64,000 bases of DNA from Bacillus siamensis KCTC 13613 (GCF_000262045.1 NZ_AJVF01000013.1:124001-188000); one strand, 5' to 3'; numbered from the stretch's first letter, positions 8,882 to 20,333 are shown. Notes: generated by a model not told the origin, from the sequence alone. A program made the numbers and translations.

Positions 8882-9061
8882 ATGAAATGTTTACAGGGAC
8901 TATTTGGACATAAAAATATAACCATCACTTCAGACGTGGACTCCCATGTCTCAGAGAAACTTGAAAATTCATCAGTTGATGGTTATGAAGAATATATATG
9001 TTTAGTATTTTTGGCGGTCAAAAACAAAAATCCCCTGACACCAATAGTGCCAAGGGATTGA
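8882..9061 (+). CDS. hypothetical 59-residue protein
   Basis: Short ORF starting MKCLQGLFGHKNITITSD and ending in NPLTPIVPRD. The middle is acidic and polar (DVDSHVSEKLENSSVDGYEE), which looks like real protein rather than noise. I do not recognise a family. The ribosome site is weak (TGGGG, 5 bases upstream). The last 11 codons overlap the glnA terminator, so this may be the surviving front of a longer gene that was cut off when glnA came to lie next to it. It converges on glnA. Treat as tentative. Confidence 0.35.
   Translation: MKCLQGLFGHKNITITSDVDSHVSEKLENSSVDGYEEYICLVFLAVKNKNPLTPIVPRD
9029..9059 (-). terminator. glnA terminator
   Basis: Minus-strand hairpin with AATCCC...GGGGATT arms and an inner TTGGCAC/GTGTCA stem, followed by TTTTTGTTTTT, 7 bases after the glnA stop codon. 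Confidence 0.85.
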
Positions 9062-9065
9062 GAGA

Positions 9066-10400
9066 TTAATACTGAGACATGTATTGTTCGCGCTCCCACG
9101 GATGAACCTGTGTGCGGAACATATCCCATTCGATTTCTTTTGCTTCGATGAAGTGTTCGAACAGATGCTCACCGAGAGCTGCAACCATGACTTCGTTTGA
9201 TTTGAATTCGTCGAGAGCTTCCGCAAGTGTCGCCGGAAGGTCTACGATTCCGCTTTCCATGCGCTCTTCTTTGCTCATGACGTAGATGTTGCGGTCAATC
9301 GGAGCCGGCGCTTCAAGTTTATTTTTGATTCCGTCAAGGCCTGCTGCAAGCAATACGCTTAATGCCAGGTACGGGTTTGCCGCCGGGTCTACACTGCGGA
9401 CTTCAACACGCGTGCTGATGCCGCGGGAAGCCGGAATACGGATCAGCGGGCTTCTGTTTTGCGCGCTCCATGCCACGTAGCAAGGTGCTTCATAGCCCGG
9501 AACAAGGCGTTTATAAGAGTTCACTGTCGGGTTTGTGACAGCTGTAAAGCTTGTCGCGTGTTTTACGATACCGGCAATGAAGTGTTTTGCTGTTTCACTC
9601 AGCTGAAGATCAGCGTCTTTATCAAAGAATGCGTTAACGCCATCTTTGAAGAGTGATAGATTACAGTGCATACCGGAACCGTTTACGCCGAACAGCGGTT
9701 TTGGCATGAATGTCGCATGCAGACCGTGTTTGCGGGCAATCGTTTTGACGACAAGTTTGAAAGTTTGGATGTCGTCACAAGAACGGATGGCACCGGCATA
9801 TTTAAAATCGATTTCGTGCTGGCCGGGAGCGACTTCATGGTGAGATGCTTCGATTTCAAAGCCCATTTCTTCCAGCTCAAGCACGATATCGCGGCGGCAG
9901 TTTTCTCCCAAGTCAGTCGGAGCCAGGTCGAAGTATCCGCCTTTATCGTTTAATTCGAGTGTCGGTTCGCCTTTTTCATCTAATTTAAACAGGAAGAATT
10001 CAGGCTCAGGTCCAAGATTGAAATCGCTGAAACCGAGTTCTTTCATTTCTTTCAGAATCCGTTTGAGGTTGTTACGCGGGTCACCTTCGAACGGGGTGCC
10101 GTCCGGATTGTAGATATCACAGATGAAGCGTGCTACTTTACCTTTTTCAGCCGTCCATGGGAAGATAACAAATGTGTTCAGATCAGGATATAAGTACATA
10201 TCAGATTCTTCGATGCGGACAAAACCTTCGATGGAAGAACCGTCAAACATGCATTTATTATCAAGTGCTTTTTCAAGCTGGCTCACAGGAATTTCCACGT
10301 TTTTAATCGTTCCGAGAATGTCTGTAAACTGAAGGCGGATGTACTTTACGTTTTCCTCATTTACTAATTTTACGATGTCTTCTCTTGTGTACTTTGCCAT
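9066..10400 (-). CDS. glnA: glutamine synthetase GlnA
   Basis: Makes glutamine from glutamate, ammonia and ATP; a dodecamer of the type I-alpha class (444 residues, no adenylylation insert). Visible family signatures are [17 protein letters not shown] (signature 1), the nucleotide-binding [31 protein letters not shown] and the active-site Glu loop [17 protein letters not shown]. In Bacillus the feedback-inhibited enzyme also controls GlnR and TnrA by direct contact. The start follows AGAGGAGGAG. It is 57 bases downstream of glnR and read from the glnR promoter. Confidence 0.98.
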   Translation of the reverse strand: MAKYTREDIVKLVNEENVKYIRLQFTDILGTIKNVEIPVSQLEKALDNKCMFDGSSIEGFVRIEESDMYLYPDLNTFVIFPWTAEKGKVARFICDIYNPDGTPFEGDPRNNLKRILKEMKELGFSDFNLGPEPEFFLFKLDEKGEPTLELNDKGGYFDLAPTDLGENCRRDIVLELEEMGFEIEASHHEVAPGQHEIDFKYAGAIRSCDDIQTFKLVVKTIARKHGLHATFMPKPLFGVNGSGMHCNLSLFKDGVNAFFDKDADLQLSETAKHFIAGIVKHATSFTAVTNPTVNSYKRLVPGYEAPCYVAWSAQNRSPLIRIPASRGISTRVEVRSVDPAANPYLALSVLLAAGLDGIKNKLEAPAPIDRNIYVMSKEERMESGIVDLPATLAEALDEFKSNEVMVAALGEHLFEHFIEAKEIEWDMFRTQVHPWEREQYMSQY

Positions 10401-10457
10401 TTCGTAAAACTCCTCCTCTAAAAGGTAAATGTATATAGCAAAACAGTTGCTAACGGA

Positions 10458-10862
10458 TTAATGAAAGAATCGGGACATATCACCTTGGCGGAAGGTGTTC
10501 CCCCGCTGGAATCGGCCTGCCTGCATCAGTTCGTTTTTCAGAAGCTTTCTGAGTTCGTCGTCAGACAGATTGTGCTTCATCGGTTTGGCAGTTTTTTCGG
10601 ATTTTTCTTCCGGTTCGGCAGATGCCTTATCCAGAATTTGTTTGATCCCCGCCATATTGACGCCTTGTTCAATCAAATTTTTGATTTCTAACAGTTTATC
10701 TACATCATGGAATGAAAATAATCGTCTATTTCCTTCGCTTCTCGCTGGAAATATCAGTCCATTTTCCTCATAATATCGAATTTGCCGGGCAGAAAGTTCT
10801 GTTAACTGCATGACAATTCCTATTGGAAATAAAGGCATTGAGCGGCGAATGTTATCACTCAT
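10458..10862 (-). CDS. glnR: nitrogen-assimilation repressor GlnR (MerR family)
   Basis: Represses glnRA and other nitrogen genes when nitrogen is in excess, in complex with feedback-inhibited glutamine synthetase. The 134-residue protein has an N-terminal MerR-type winged helix ([18 protein letters not shown], about residues 19-36, then [19 protein letters not shown]). Its C-terminal tail ([17 protein letters not shown]) matches the autoinhibitory/GlnA-contact region known in B. subtilis. The GAAAGGAGGAAATTGAG site supports the ATG. It shares its operon with glnA and regulates its own promoter through two sites. Confidence 0.97.
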   Translation of the reverse strand: MSDNIRRSMPLFPIGIVMQLTELSARQIRYYEENGLIFPARSEGNRRLFSFHDVDKLLEIKNLIEQGVNMAGIKQILDKASAEPEEKSEKTAKPMKHNLSDDELRKLLKNELMQAGRFQRGNTFRQGDMSRFFH

Positions 10863-10893
10863 CTCAATTTCCTCCTTTTCTTATCTTAGTCTC

Positions 10894-10922
10894 ATTATAG
10901 GTGATGTTATATTTTGTGTCAA
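10894..10922 (-). promoter_or_regulatory. SigA promoter of glnRA
   Basis: Perfect consensus on the minus strand: TTGACA (10917-10922), 17-bp spacer, TATAAT (10894-10899). Its spacer carries a GlnR site. Confidence 0.93.
10905..10921. promoter_or_regulatory. GlnR/TnrA site 1 of glnRA
   Basis: Minus-strand TGACACAAAATATAACA fits TGTNA-N7-TNACA with one mismatch and overlaps the -35 box and spacer, so binding blocks RNA polymerase. Confidence 0.75.
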
Positions 10923-10927
10923 CACAA

Positions 10928-10944
10928 TGTAAGGAATCTTAACA
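10928..10944. promoter_or_regulatory. GlnR/TnrA site 2 of glnRA
   Basis: Minus-strand TGTTAAGATTCCTTACA is a perfect fit to TGTNA-N7-TNACA. It lies just upstream of the -35 box, 23 bases (two helical turns) from site 1, as in B. subtilis. Confidence 0.85.
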
Positions 10945-10971
10945 TCAAATTCTTTGAAAATTGCAAACGGC

Positions 10972-12237
10972 TCAGATCAGCCCTTTTTCCATTAGAGCAT
11001 TAACTGCGCTGCAAATCGCATTTTTCACGTGCGCATAGGTTAATCCTCCTTGGACATACGCGACGTAAGGCGGTCTGATAGGGCCATCTGCCGATAATTC
11101 AATGCTCGCCCCCTGTACGAAAGTGCCCGCTGCCATAATGACATCGTCTTCATATCCTGGCATATAGCTCGGATAAGGCGTGACATGCGCATTAATCGGG
11201 GACGCATATTGTATCGCCTGGCAAAAAGCGATCATCTTATCAGGGTCCTGAAACTCAACAGATTGGATCAGATCCGTTCTCGGCGCATTCCATGCAGGGT
11301 TTGACGAAAATCCCAGCTTTTCAAGAAAACGGGCGGTAAATACCGCTCCCTTCAAGCTTTGCGCCACTACGTGCGGAGCGAGAAAAAAACCTTGATACAT
11401 TTCCTGCAGTGAATACAGCGATGCGCCGGCTTCACTTCCGATTCCCGGTGAGGTCATCCGGTAAGAGCAGGCTTCAATCCACTTGGCTTTCCCCACAAGG
11501 TATCCCCCCGTTTTGGCAAGACCGCCGCCCGGGTTTTTAATCAGGGAGCCGGCCATAAGATCCGCTCCGACGTGACAGGGTTCCCGCTCTTCCGCAAATT
11601 CTCCGTAGCAATTGTCCACAAAAACAATGACATCTTCTTTGATTTCTTTTACGAAACGAATCATCTCTTCAATCTCATTTATCCTGAAAGACGGGCGGTT
11701 CGCATATCCTTTTGAACGCTGAATACCGATCACTTTTGTATTCGGACGGATTGCAGCACGGACCGCTTCGAAGTCCACTTTGCCTTCTGTGGTTAAATCG
11801 ACTGCATGATACCCGATTTGAAATTCCTTAAGCGAGCCTGAATACTCCCCGCCTCTCACCCCGACAATTTCTTCGAGTGTGTCATAAGGCTTGCCTGTGA
11901 TATAAAGCAATTCGTCTCCGGGTCTCAGCACACCGAACAGCGCGATTGAGATCGCGTGCGTCCCCGAAATGATTTGCGGTCTCACAAGCCCCGCCTCTCC
12001 TCCGAACACATCAGCATAGATCTCTTCCAGAGTATCCCTGCCGATGTCATCATAACCGTATCCGGTTGAAGGTGTAAAATGCGTATCGCTTACTTTATGC
12101 TTTCTGTAGCTTTGCAGGACTCTCCATTCATTCCGTTCACTGATTTCTTCTATTCTTTTATGAACGGCGGCGATTTCCGCTTCTGTTTCTTCGGCGGTTT
12201 TTTGCAATAGAGTGCCGTGTGTCAGTGTCTCAAACAT
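10972..12237 (-). CDS. ynbB: PLP-dependent enzyme YnbB (aluminium-resistance / methionine gamma-lyase-like family)
   Basis: A 421-residue fold-type I PLP enzyme of the family first named for aluminium resistance and often annotated as a putative methionine gamma-lyase or cystathionine beta-lyase. The likely PLP lysine region is MAGSLIKNPGGGLAKTGGYLVG, with an upstream VFVDNCYGEF Asp typical of the cofactor ring contact. The true reaction is not established. It starts 17 bases after hflX with an AAGGAAGG site and lies upstream of glnR, as in B. subtilis, so it probably shares a transcript with hflX. Confidence 0.85.
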   Translation of the reverse strand: MFETLTHGTLLQKTAEETEAEIAAVHKRIEEISERNEWRVLQSYRKHKVSDTHFTPSTGYGYDDIGRDTLEEIYADVFGGEAGLVRPQIISGTHAISIALFGVLRPGDELLYITGKPYDTLEEIVGVRGGEYSGSLKEFQIGYHAVDLTTEGKVDFEAVRAAIRPNTKVIGIQRSKGYANRPSFRINEIEEMIRFVKEIKEDVIVFVDNCYGEFAEEREPCHVGADLMAGSLIKNPGGGLAKTGGYLVGKAKWIEACSYRMTSPGIGSEAGASLYSLQEMYQGFFLAPHVVAQSLKGAVFTARFLEKLGFSSNPAWNAPRTDLIQSVEFQDPDKMIAFCQAIQYASPINAHVTPYPSYMPGYEDDVIMAAGTFVQGASIELSADGPIRPPYVAYVQGGLTYAHVKNAICSAVNALMEKGLI

Positions 12238-12253
12238 GTTGTGTATACCTTCC

Positions 12254-13516
12254 TTACATGAATTTCTTCAGTTCTCCAAGTATGCTTTGTTCTTCTTGCA
12301 CATAACCCGAGACTTCGTAGCGTTCATTTTCTTCATTAAAATAAAGGCTGTCGATCATAGTCTCTGATTTAATGCGCGACATCAATTTGCCTTCAGCGGC
12401 GGGTACATGAACTTCATACGGCGTCATCAGCTCACGGCGCAAATAAGCTTCGATTTCCGCTTTCAATTTCGCTTCATCCCCGGCGATTCTGGCGCTGATC
12501 ATGATGTGGCCTTCTCCTGCTGTCGGAATGAAGTCAGGAAGTGTTTCATCCCTTTTGTTATAAGCAGTTAACACCGGAATATCATCTGCTTCAAGCTCTT
12601 TTAACAGTCCGAGAACAGTCTGTTCATGCCCCGCGTAATCTTCATTGGAAGAATCAATGACATGAATGATCAAGTCAGCTTCCTTCACTTCCTCAAGCGT
12701 TGAACGGAAAGCGGCAATCAGCGTCGTCGGCAAATCCTGAATAAAGCCGACCGTATCAGACAAAAGGACGCTGTAACCGCTTGGAAGCGCCATCTTTCTT
12801 GTCATCGGATCAAGAGTTGCAAACAGCAGATCTTCTTCATAGCTGTCTGAGCTTGTTAATTTATTGAACCACGTTGATTTCCCGGCATTGGTATAGCCGA
12901 CGAGCGCCGCCTGAAGCACACCATTCTTCTTTCGTCTCTCCCGATAACGGCTTCTGTGGCGGATAACCGTTGACAGCTGCACGTTAATTTCGTGTATGCG
13001 GTTTCTAATGTGGCGACGGTCTGTTTCAAGCTTTGTCTCACCGGGCCCTCTCGTCCCGATTCCGCCGCCTTGTCTGGAGAGATTGATTCCTTGTCCGCTC
13101 AGACGCGGCAGTGCGTATTGAAGCTGGGCCAATTCGATCTGAAGCTTTCCTTCCCTCGTCTTCGCCCTTTTTGCGAAAATATCCAAAATAAGCTGCGTGC
13201 GGTCGATGATCTTCGCTTCAATTGCCGTGGCGAGTGATTTAAGCTGGCTCGGTGACAGTTCATCATTAAAAATGACCAGATCCGCTTCAAGCTCTTCACA
13301 CAGCGCCTTCAGCTCGTCTACTTTCCCCTTGCCTATATATGTAGCGGCATCCGCTCTGTTCCGTTTTTGCGTAATCCGGGTCAGTACCGTTCCGTCAGCC
13401 GTTTTTGTCAATGAAGCGAGCTCGTCCATGGAATGTTCAAAGTGCTCGTCGGTCATGTGCGGAAGCTGGCAGCCGACTAAAATGACCGTTTCTTTTTTTT
13501 CTTCCTGTTCGTTCAA
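12254..13516 (-). CDS. hflX: ribosome-associated GTPase HflX (YnbA)
   Basis: Splits and rescues stalled 70S ribosomes, notably under heat or antibiotic stress. Motifs are the N-terminal HflX domain ([16 protein letters not shown]), then G1 [10 protein letters not shown]3 [10 protein letters not shown] and G4 NKRD. I start the gene at TTG 13516 ([15 protein letters not shown]): an AAAGGA site lies 8 bases upstream and the 420 residues match B. subtilis YnbA. The frame is open for another 38 codons upstream, but that stretch is unlike the family. It is preceded by the spoVK terminator and so probably has its own promoter in the 97-base gap. Confidence 0.93.
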   Translation of the reverse strand: MNEQEEKKETVILVGCQLPHMTDEHFEHSMDELASLTKTADGTVLTRITQKRNRADAATYIGKGKVDELKALCEELEADLVIFNDELSPSQLKSLATAIEAKIIDRTQLILDIFAKRAKTREGKLQIELAQLQYALPRLSGQGINLSRQGGGIGTRGPGETKLETDRRHIRNRIHEINVQLSTVIRHRSRYRERRKKNGVLQAALVGYTNAGKSTWFNKLTSSDSYEEDLLFATLDPMTRKMALPSGYSVLLSDTVGFIQDLPTTLIAAFRSTLEEVKEADLIIHVIDSSNEDYAGHEQTVLGLLKELEADDIPVLTAYNKRDETLPDFIPTAGEGHIMISARIAGDEAKLKAEIEAYLRRELMTPYEVHVPAAEGKLMSRIKSETMIDSLYFNEENERYEVSGYVQEEQSILGELKKFM

Positions 13517-13612
13517 ATGGATGTTCCTTTCTGTGTCGTATTGGGCAGTAGTACTATCATACCAAACCCGCAGGACGTATACCACACATCCGGCGGGTTT
13601 TAAAGAGAGAAA

Positions 13613-13643
13613 TAAAAAAAGGCCTCTCAAACCGGCTGAGAGG
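13613..13643 (-). terminator. spoVK terminator
   Basis: Minus-strand CCTCTC (13638-13643), loop, GAGAGG (13623-13628), CC and seven T, directly after the spoVK stop codon. Confidence 0.9.
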
Positions 13644-13644
13644 A

Positions 13645-14613
13645 TTATTCATGAGCTGCCGTGTCATCTTTTATAAATAAATCCTGACTCTTGATCGTCA
13701 TCAGATCGTTTTTTAAGTATTGGTCCCCCATTAAAAGCCTCATAGCCTGAGCGCGGATTGATTTTTCAATCACATTTCTGACAAAGCGTCCGTTGCTGAA
13801 TTTAATGGGGCTTGTCGTGCTTTTCACCGTCATTAAGTAATCTTTTAGCTTCCACTCGGCTTCCTGGCTTAATTGATACTCCCGCTCCGCTATCATGCGC
13901 TTTGCAATGTCCATCAGCTGAGCGACAGAATAATCCGGAAAATCGATGCTGATAGGAAAACGCGATTGCAGGCCGGGATTTAATGACAGGAAATGTGTCA
14001 TTTCTCTCGAGTACCCTGCCAGGATCAGAATAAATTCATGCTGTTTGTCTTCCATATGCTTGACAAGCGTATCAATCGCCTCTTTACCGAAATCCTTTTC
14101 TCCGCCCCTAGCAAGTGAGTATGCTTCATCAATGAATAAAATGCCCCCGAGCGATTTTTTAATCAGATCTCTCGTTTTTTGCGCCGTGTGACCGATGTAT
14201 TCACCGACCAGATCGGCACGTTCTGCTTCGATCAGATGTCCTTTGGAAAGCACGTTCATTTCGAAGAAAAGCTTGCCGATCAGTCTCGCGACGGTTGTTT
14301 TTCCGGTGCCGGGATTGCCTTTGAACATCATATGAAGAGCTTGCTTTCCGACTTTCAGCCCTTGTTCGGCCCGTTTTTGGTTGACGAATATCCACGCGTA
14401 AATTTCTTTAATGTTGCGCTTCATTTCTTCCATACCCACTAATGTGTTCATTTCTTTTTCAATTTCTTTCAGAATGCTGTGCTTGGCTTCATTTTTTTGC
14501 AGGGCGGCCTGATATTCCGCCTCAGCTTCCGCATTTGTCAGCACTTGCTTTTGGCCATTAAGAATGATGTTAATTTGTCCGTTGTTTTTATAGGTTACAG
14601 CGCGCTCCAACAT
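13645..14613 (-). CDS. spoVK: stage V sporulation AAA+ protein SpoVK
   Basis: A CbbX-like AAA+ ATPase needed for late spore maturation in B. subtilis. The 322-residue protein has Walker [13 protein letters not shown], Walker [13 protein letters not shown] and an arginine-finger region [18 protein letters not shown] short charged N-terminus (about residues 1-60) precedes the ATPase core. I start it at ATG 14613 ([12 protein letters not shown]), as in B. subtilis; a GTG two codons upstream (14619) is part of the ribosome site GAGAGGTG. It is divergent from cwlC and ends in its own terminator, so it is monocistronic here. Confidence 0.93.
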   Translation of the reverse strand: MLERAVTYKNNGQINIILNGQKQVLTNAEAEAEYQAALQKNEAKHSILKEIEKEMNTLVGMEEMKRNIKEIYAWIFVNQKRAEQGLKVGKQALHMMFKGNPGTGKTTVARLIGKLFFEMNVLSKGHLIEAERADLVGEYIGHTAQKTRDLIKKSLGGILFIDEAYSLARGGEKDFGKEAIDTLVKHMEDKQHEFILILAGYSREMTHFLSLNPGLQSRFPISIDFPDYSVAQLMDIAKRMIAEREYQLSQEAEWKLKDYLMTVKSTTSPIKFSNGRFVRNVIEKSIRAQAMRLLMGDQYLKNDLMTIKSQDLFIKDDTAAHE

Positions 14614-14920
14614 GCTCACCTCTCTGTTCTCTCTTTATCTTATTCATGATAAAGGCGTTCCGTGACACCCGCCTATCATCATGAGGCCCGATTACCCCTT
14701 TTATCTGTCGCATTTTCCGTTCTCTTCGGGAATGATGCTGAATCCTGCGCTTTCCCGAGAAATATTTTTCATTTCTTATTGTATTCAGCTGAAACGGAAG
14801 GACAAACCATTTATTTTTATTTTCCGGGAAATGCTGGGCGGATTTCTCATTTTTTTCATGAATGACAGCCGTACAAGCACCTTTTAAATATCATCATATG
14901 CTGTAATGAGGTGATGGAGA
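14614..14920. other. divergent region between spoVK and cwlC
   Basis: Must hold the promoters of two sporulation genes. I could not assign a convincing SigE or SigK promoter by eye. Two frames of 67-68 codons on the plus strand (14662-14865, 14681-14887) lack ribosome sites and family resemblance, and I leave them out. Confidence 0.5.
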
Positions 14921-15679
14921 ATGGTTAAAATTTTTATAGACCCCGGTCATGGCGGAACTGATTCAGGCGCAACCGGAAACGGGCTTCAGGAAAAAGCGGT
15001 CACGCTGGAGATCGCGCTGGTTTTGCGCACGATTCTGACGAATGAGTATGAAGGGGTTTCTGTCACGATGAGCAGGACAAGCGATAAGACGGTCAGTCTG
15101 ACGGAAAGAACGGATGCCGCCAACAGCTGGGGCGCAGATTATTTTTTATCCATTCATATTAACTCAGGAGGCGGAACCGGATTTGAGAGCTATATTTATC
15201 CCGGTGTCGGAGCGCCGACTTCGACTTACCAGTCAGCCGTTCACACGCAAGTAATCCAAGCATCCGGTTTTAATGACCGAGGGAAAAAAACAGCCAACTT
15301 CCATGTGCTGCGGGAGACAAGTATGCCGGCGATTTTGACGGAGAATGGTTTTGTTGATACGGCAGCTGATGCAAATAAACTGAAAACAGCCAGTTTTATT
15401 GAAAGCCTTGCAAGAGGACATGCCAAGGGCTTGGAGCAGGCTTTCGGGCTAAAAAAAAAGACTGACTTGTATAAAGTGCAAATCGGCGCTTTCAATGTGA
15501 AAGCAAATGCTGATGCGCTTGCCGCCAATGCGGTGTCTAAAGGTTTTGATGCGATTGTGCTTCCGAAAGACGGCTTATTTAAAGTACAGATTGGCGCATT
15601 CTCTTCCAGAGATTATGCTGAATCTTTAGCAGCGCAGGCCAAAAAAGCGGGATTTGATACTGTCATTACGTTAAACTAA
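14921..15679 (+). CDS. cwlC: sporulation N-acetylmuramoyl-L-alanine amidase CwlC
   Basis: Cleaves the amide bond between muramic acid and the stem peptide; in B. subtilis it helps lyse the mother cell. The N-terminal Amidase_3 domain (residues 1-175) shows the zinc ligands in DPGHGGTDSGATG, the Glu of LQEKAVTLEI, SIHINSGG and the catalytic Glu of AILTENGFVD. The C-terminal part has two SPOR-like repeats (LYKVQIGAFNVKANADALA and LFKVQIGAFSSRDYAESLA) that bind cell wall. There is no signal peptide, as expected for a protein released on mother-cell lysis. A GAGGTGATGG site precedes the ATG. Confidence 0.95.
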   Translation: MVKIFIDPGHGGTDSGATGNGLQEKAVTLEIALVLRTILTNEYEGVSVTMSRTSDKTVSLTERTDAANSWGADYFLSIHINSGGGTGFESYIYPGVGAPTSTYQSAVHTQVIQASGFNDRGKKTANFHVLRETSMPAILTENGFVDTAADANKLKTASFIESLARGHAKGLEQAFGLKKKTDLYKVQIGAFNVKANADALAANAVSKGFDAIVLPKDGLFKVQIGAFSSRDYAESLAAQAKKAGFDTVITLN

Positions 15680-15681
15680 TG

Positions 15682-15724
15682 AAAAACCCCTGTTCTCCCT
15701 TTTTTAGGAGGAACAGGGGTTTTT
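15682..15724. terminator. bidirectional terminator between cwlC and ymaB
   Basis: AAAAACCCCTGTTC and GAACAGGGGTTTTT form a long stem with A and T tracts on the two sides, between the convergent cwlC and ymaB. Confidence 0.92.
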
Positions 15725-15727
15725 GTG

Positions 15728-16348
15728 TTATTGAAGAATATCGGCGACAAACTGAGACCAAGTTTCAAGCCGCTGATACACGTCTTCTTCTTTTAATTCG
15801 TTCACTTTCATCCAGCGGCCGGCGATCTGCTCTTTTTCTTTCACTTCGACTTGTGCTCCAGACGCTAATTGGAGCGCAGAAAGGATGCCGATATGCACCT
15901 TTCCGACACTGTTTTCATCATCATTGATTAAACCGAGTGTGACAATGTTTTGTTTGTCTTCCTCAAGGATGTGCAGTTCTTCTGCTAACTCCCGGTCGGT
16001 ATTCTGTTTCAGCACCTCCGCAAATGAGGCCGCTCCCTCCATAGGATTCATGTGTCCGCCGAAACCGAGGGAAAGTTTATTATGAAGGCGCGTTTCTCCG
16101 CCGCCCGCGAGCCGCTCATACACAAACACTTCATCATCGCGCCGGATGACGACATACGGAATCGGCTGTTTAAAACGCGGGTCCTCTTCCGCGTCGCCTC
16201 TTCTGATTTCTAAAAAATGCTCCTCAATTTGAGCCATAATCTTCACGATACGCTCATCTTCGCTGTTGACGCCCTGGAATGTCAGCGTTTCATTTTGGAA
16301 GACGTCACTCCGCGGCGCAGCTAAGATGATTTCATCCATTTTATCCAT
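15728..16348 (-). CDS. ymaB: Nudix-like hydrolase YmaB
   Basis: A 206-residue member of the Nudix fold, last gene of the nrd operon as in B. subtilis. The Nudix box is seen as GGHMNPMEGAASFAEV followed by DRELAEELHI, an extended variant of GX5EX7REUXEEXGU. The substrate is not known. Position suggests a role linked to nucleotide metabolism, but that is inference. ATG 16348 is chosen because GGAGG lies 7 bases upstream and the N-terminus MDKMDEIILAAPRS matches the family. It starts 48 bases after nrdF. Confidence 0.9.
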   Translation of the reverse strand: MDKMDEIILAAPRSDVFQNETLTFQGVNSEDERIVKIMAQIEEHFLEIRRGDAEEDPRFKQPIPYVVIRRDDEVFVYERLAGGGETRLHNKLSLGFGGHMNPMEGAASFAEVLKQNTDRELAEELHILEEDKQNIVTLGLINDDENSVGKVHIGILSALQLASGAQVEVKEKEQIAGRWMKVNELKEEDVYQRLETWSQFVADILQ

Positions 16349-16396
16349 GTCGGTTCCTCCTGTCATACCTCTCCATTCAAGCCAAAAGAGCAGATA

Positions 16397-17386
16397 TTAT
16401 ATCTGCTCTTCATCTTGGCCGAAATAAAAATCCTCGTCTTTAATCGGTTCTACCGTCGCTTTTTTGTAGCCGTTCCCTTTCATGGAGAAGAAATCATGTG
16501 ATTTCGTTTTGGTGTTTAATCCGTTTAATACAATCGGATTAATATCCTCTTCTTCAAAGTAAGGATCGAACCCTAAGTTCATCAAAGCTTTATTGGCGTT
16601 ATAGCGGATGAATTTCTTTACGTCATGAGACAGCCCGACTTGATCGTACAGATCCTCGGTATACTCAAGCTCATTGTGATACAGCTCTTCTAAAAGCTCA
16701 ATCGCAAATTCACGAAGTTCCGCCTTTTTCACTTCTGTTTGTTTATTGTATATTTCTTGGGCAAGCAGTCCGACATAGACGCCGTGGATCGCTTCATCAC
16801 GAAGAATCAGGTTGATGATTTCACCGCTTTGCATCAGTTTTCCCTGTCCGTAGAAATATAACGGATAATAGAAACCGCTGTAGAAAAGGAAGCTTTCTAA
16901 GTAAACGGAAGCAACCATCGCTTTAAACAGCGAAATCTCATCGTCTTTTTTGATGGCGCGATACAGTCCGACAACGGTTTGGGCTTTTTTCTGCAGGTAC
17001 TTATTCTGCTTTACCCATTCAAACACTTCGTTGATCGTTTCAGTCGGAGCAAGTGTCATAAAAATATTTGAATATGATTTTGCGTGCACCGCGTTTTCCA
17101 TCATCGCCATGAAATTAAGAACCGCTTTTCGCTGATGGCCTTCTACGTGCTCGGCCACAATCGGCATGCCCGTGTTCCCCTGCTCTGTATCAAGCAGTGT
17201 CAGGCCGGCGAGCACCTTCATGTACGTATCCTGCTCATTTTTACCCAAGTACTTCCAAGTGAGGAGATCGCCGTTTAATGCGATCTCTTCGGGAAGCCAG
17301 AACTGCTTTACGTTTTGGTTGTAAAACATTTGGGTAAAATCATCTTCATGCTTTGACCAGTTTGCTGCGTCATAAATTTTTGTCAC
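16397..17386 (-). CDS. nrdF: class Ib ribonucleotide reductase beta subunit NrdF
   Basis: Carries the dimetal-tyrosyl radical cofactor (manganese in vivo, activated through NrdI) that starts ribonucleotide reduction in NrdE. The 329 residues match B. subtilis NrdF. Metal-ligand helices are visible ([35 protein letters not shown]), and the C-terminus [12 protein letters not shown] is the docking tail for NrdE. I start at GTG 17386, read as [15 protein letters not shown], with AAAGGAGAG 6-7 bases upstream; the frame is open for 10 more codons upstream without support. It lies 17 bases after nrdE. Confidence 0.95.
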   Translation of the reverse strand: MTKIYDAANWSKHEDDFTQMFYNQNVKQFWLPEEIALNGDLLTWKYLGKNEQDTYMKVLAGLTLLDTEQGNTGMPIVAEHVEGHQRKAVLNFMAMMENAVHAKSYSNIFMTLAPTETINEVFEWVKQNKYLQKKAQTVVGLYRAIKKDDEISLFKAMVASVYLESFLFYSGFYYPLYFYGQGKLMQSGEIINLILRDEAIHGVYVGLLAQEIYNKQTEVKKAELREFAIELLEELYHNELEYTEDLYDQVGLSHDVKKFIRYNANKALMNLGFDPYFEEEDINPIVLNGLNTKTKSHDFFSMKGNGYKKATVEPIKDEDFYFGQDEEQI

Positions 17387-17403
17387 TGTAAACTCTCCTT
17401 TAA

Positions 17404-19870
<2,467 letters not shown>

Positions 19871-19894
19871 CTATCAAAAATAATGAATCTCTTA

Positions 19895-19910
19895 ACACTA
19901 TATATAGTAT
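19895..19910. promoter_or_regulatory. NrdR box 1
   Basis: ACACTATATATAGTAT matches the NrdR palindrome ACACWATATATWGTGT at all but two positions. It overlaps the -10 box of the nrd promoter. Confidence 0.8.
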
Positions 19911-19933
19911 ACTAACCTCTCAGAAAAACACAA
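19906..19933 (-). promoter_or_regulatory. SigA promoter of nrdI-nrdE-nrdF-ymaB
   Basis: Minus-strand TTGTGT (19928-19933), 16-bp spacer, TATACT (19906-19911). The -35 lies in NrdR box 2 and the -10 in box 1. Confidence 0.6.
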
Positions 19934-19943
19934 CATATTGAGA
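19928..19943. promoter_or_regulatory. NrdR box 2
   Basis: ACACAACATATTGAGA is a weaker match to the NrdR palindrome, starting 33 bases from box 1, which is about three helical turns and the usual spacing of paired NrdR boxes. Confidence 0.65.
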
Positions 19944-20117
19944 TCGATTTATAAAAAGTTCATATTTTTGAAAGAGCGGACCTTGGTTCTGCCCCGATTA
20001 ACGCCCAAAAAAGAGAGCAGAACGAGAATCATCTCTCATCCTACTCAAGGTGTCATGTGTAAGCCGATGTCTATCATAACATGAAAAAAAACTGCTTAGT
20101 AGTCTAGACTTTTATTC

Positions 20118-20333
20118 TTATTTTTTGTAAGAATCACATTTTTTTTCGCTTTCAACGGTCTCTTCTATTTCCGCATCAGCACCGATTTCTTTCAGCACAG
20201 CTTTCAGAGCGCTTGTGATGGAAGCCTCTCTGAGCAGTTCTTTGCCGTCAACAATGATGCTGGTTCCATATTCATAGCAGGAATCATCTTCACAGGTTTC
20301 TTCCCAATGGTTGATTATCACCTTGTGTTTCAA
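20118..20333 (-). CDS. ymzA: small conserved protein YmzA
   Basis: A 71-residue cytoplasmic protein of unknown function, recognised as YmzA by sequence (HKVIINHWEETCEDDSC, YEYGTSIIVDGKELL) and by its place between ymzC and nrdI. It has four cysteines in two groups: two near residues 13-18 (TCEDDSC) and one in the tail (KKCDSYKK), with no membrane segment. I start it at TTG 20333, giving MKHKVII..., because GAGGGTGA lies about 6 bases upstream. An ATG at 20351 sits before that site and is less likely. Confidence 0.75.
   Translation of the reverse strand: MKHKVIINHWEETCEDDSCYEYGTSIIVDGKELLREASITSALKAVLKEIGADAEIEETVESEKKCDSYKK

Larger units (their letters stand above)
8587..9065. other. variable intergenic region between the Yellow-like gene and glnA
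   Basis: Holds two overlapping opposite terminators (8677-8723 and 8774-8805), a TATAAT at 8650-8655, a 59-codon ORF (8882-9061) and the glnA terminator. A 77-codon minus-strand frame (8649-8882) runs through both hairpins and has no family resemblance, so I do not call it. Confidence 0.6.

Noticed and set aside
8649-8882. 77-codon minus-strand ORF between the Yellow-like gene and glnA
   Set aside because: It reads through two terminator hairpins, has no ribosome site and shows no family-like composition.
14662-14887. Two small plus-strand ORFs between spoVK and cwlC
   Set aside because: No ribosome sites and no recognisable sequence; the region is the divergent promoter area.
15679-15927. 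82-codon plus-strand ORF after cwlC
   Set aside because: Starts in the terminator between cwlC and ymaB and is antisense to ymaB.
20092-20117. Terminator after ymzA at AGTCTAGACT
   Set aside because: The palindrome has no loop and no adjacent T-run in a useful position.
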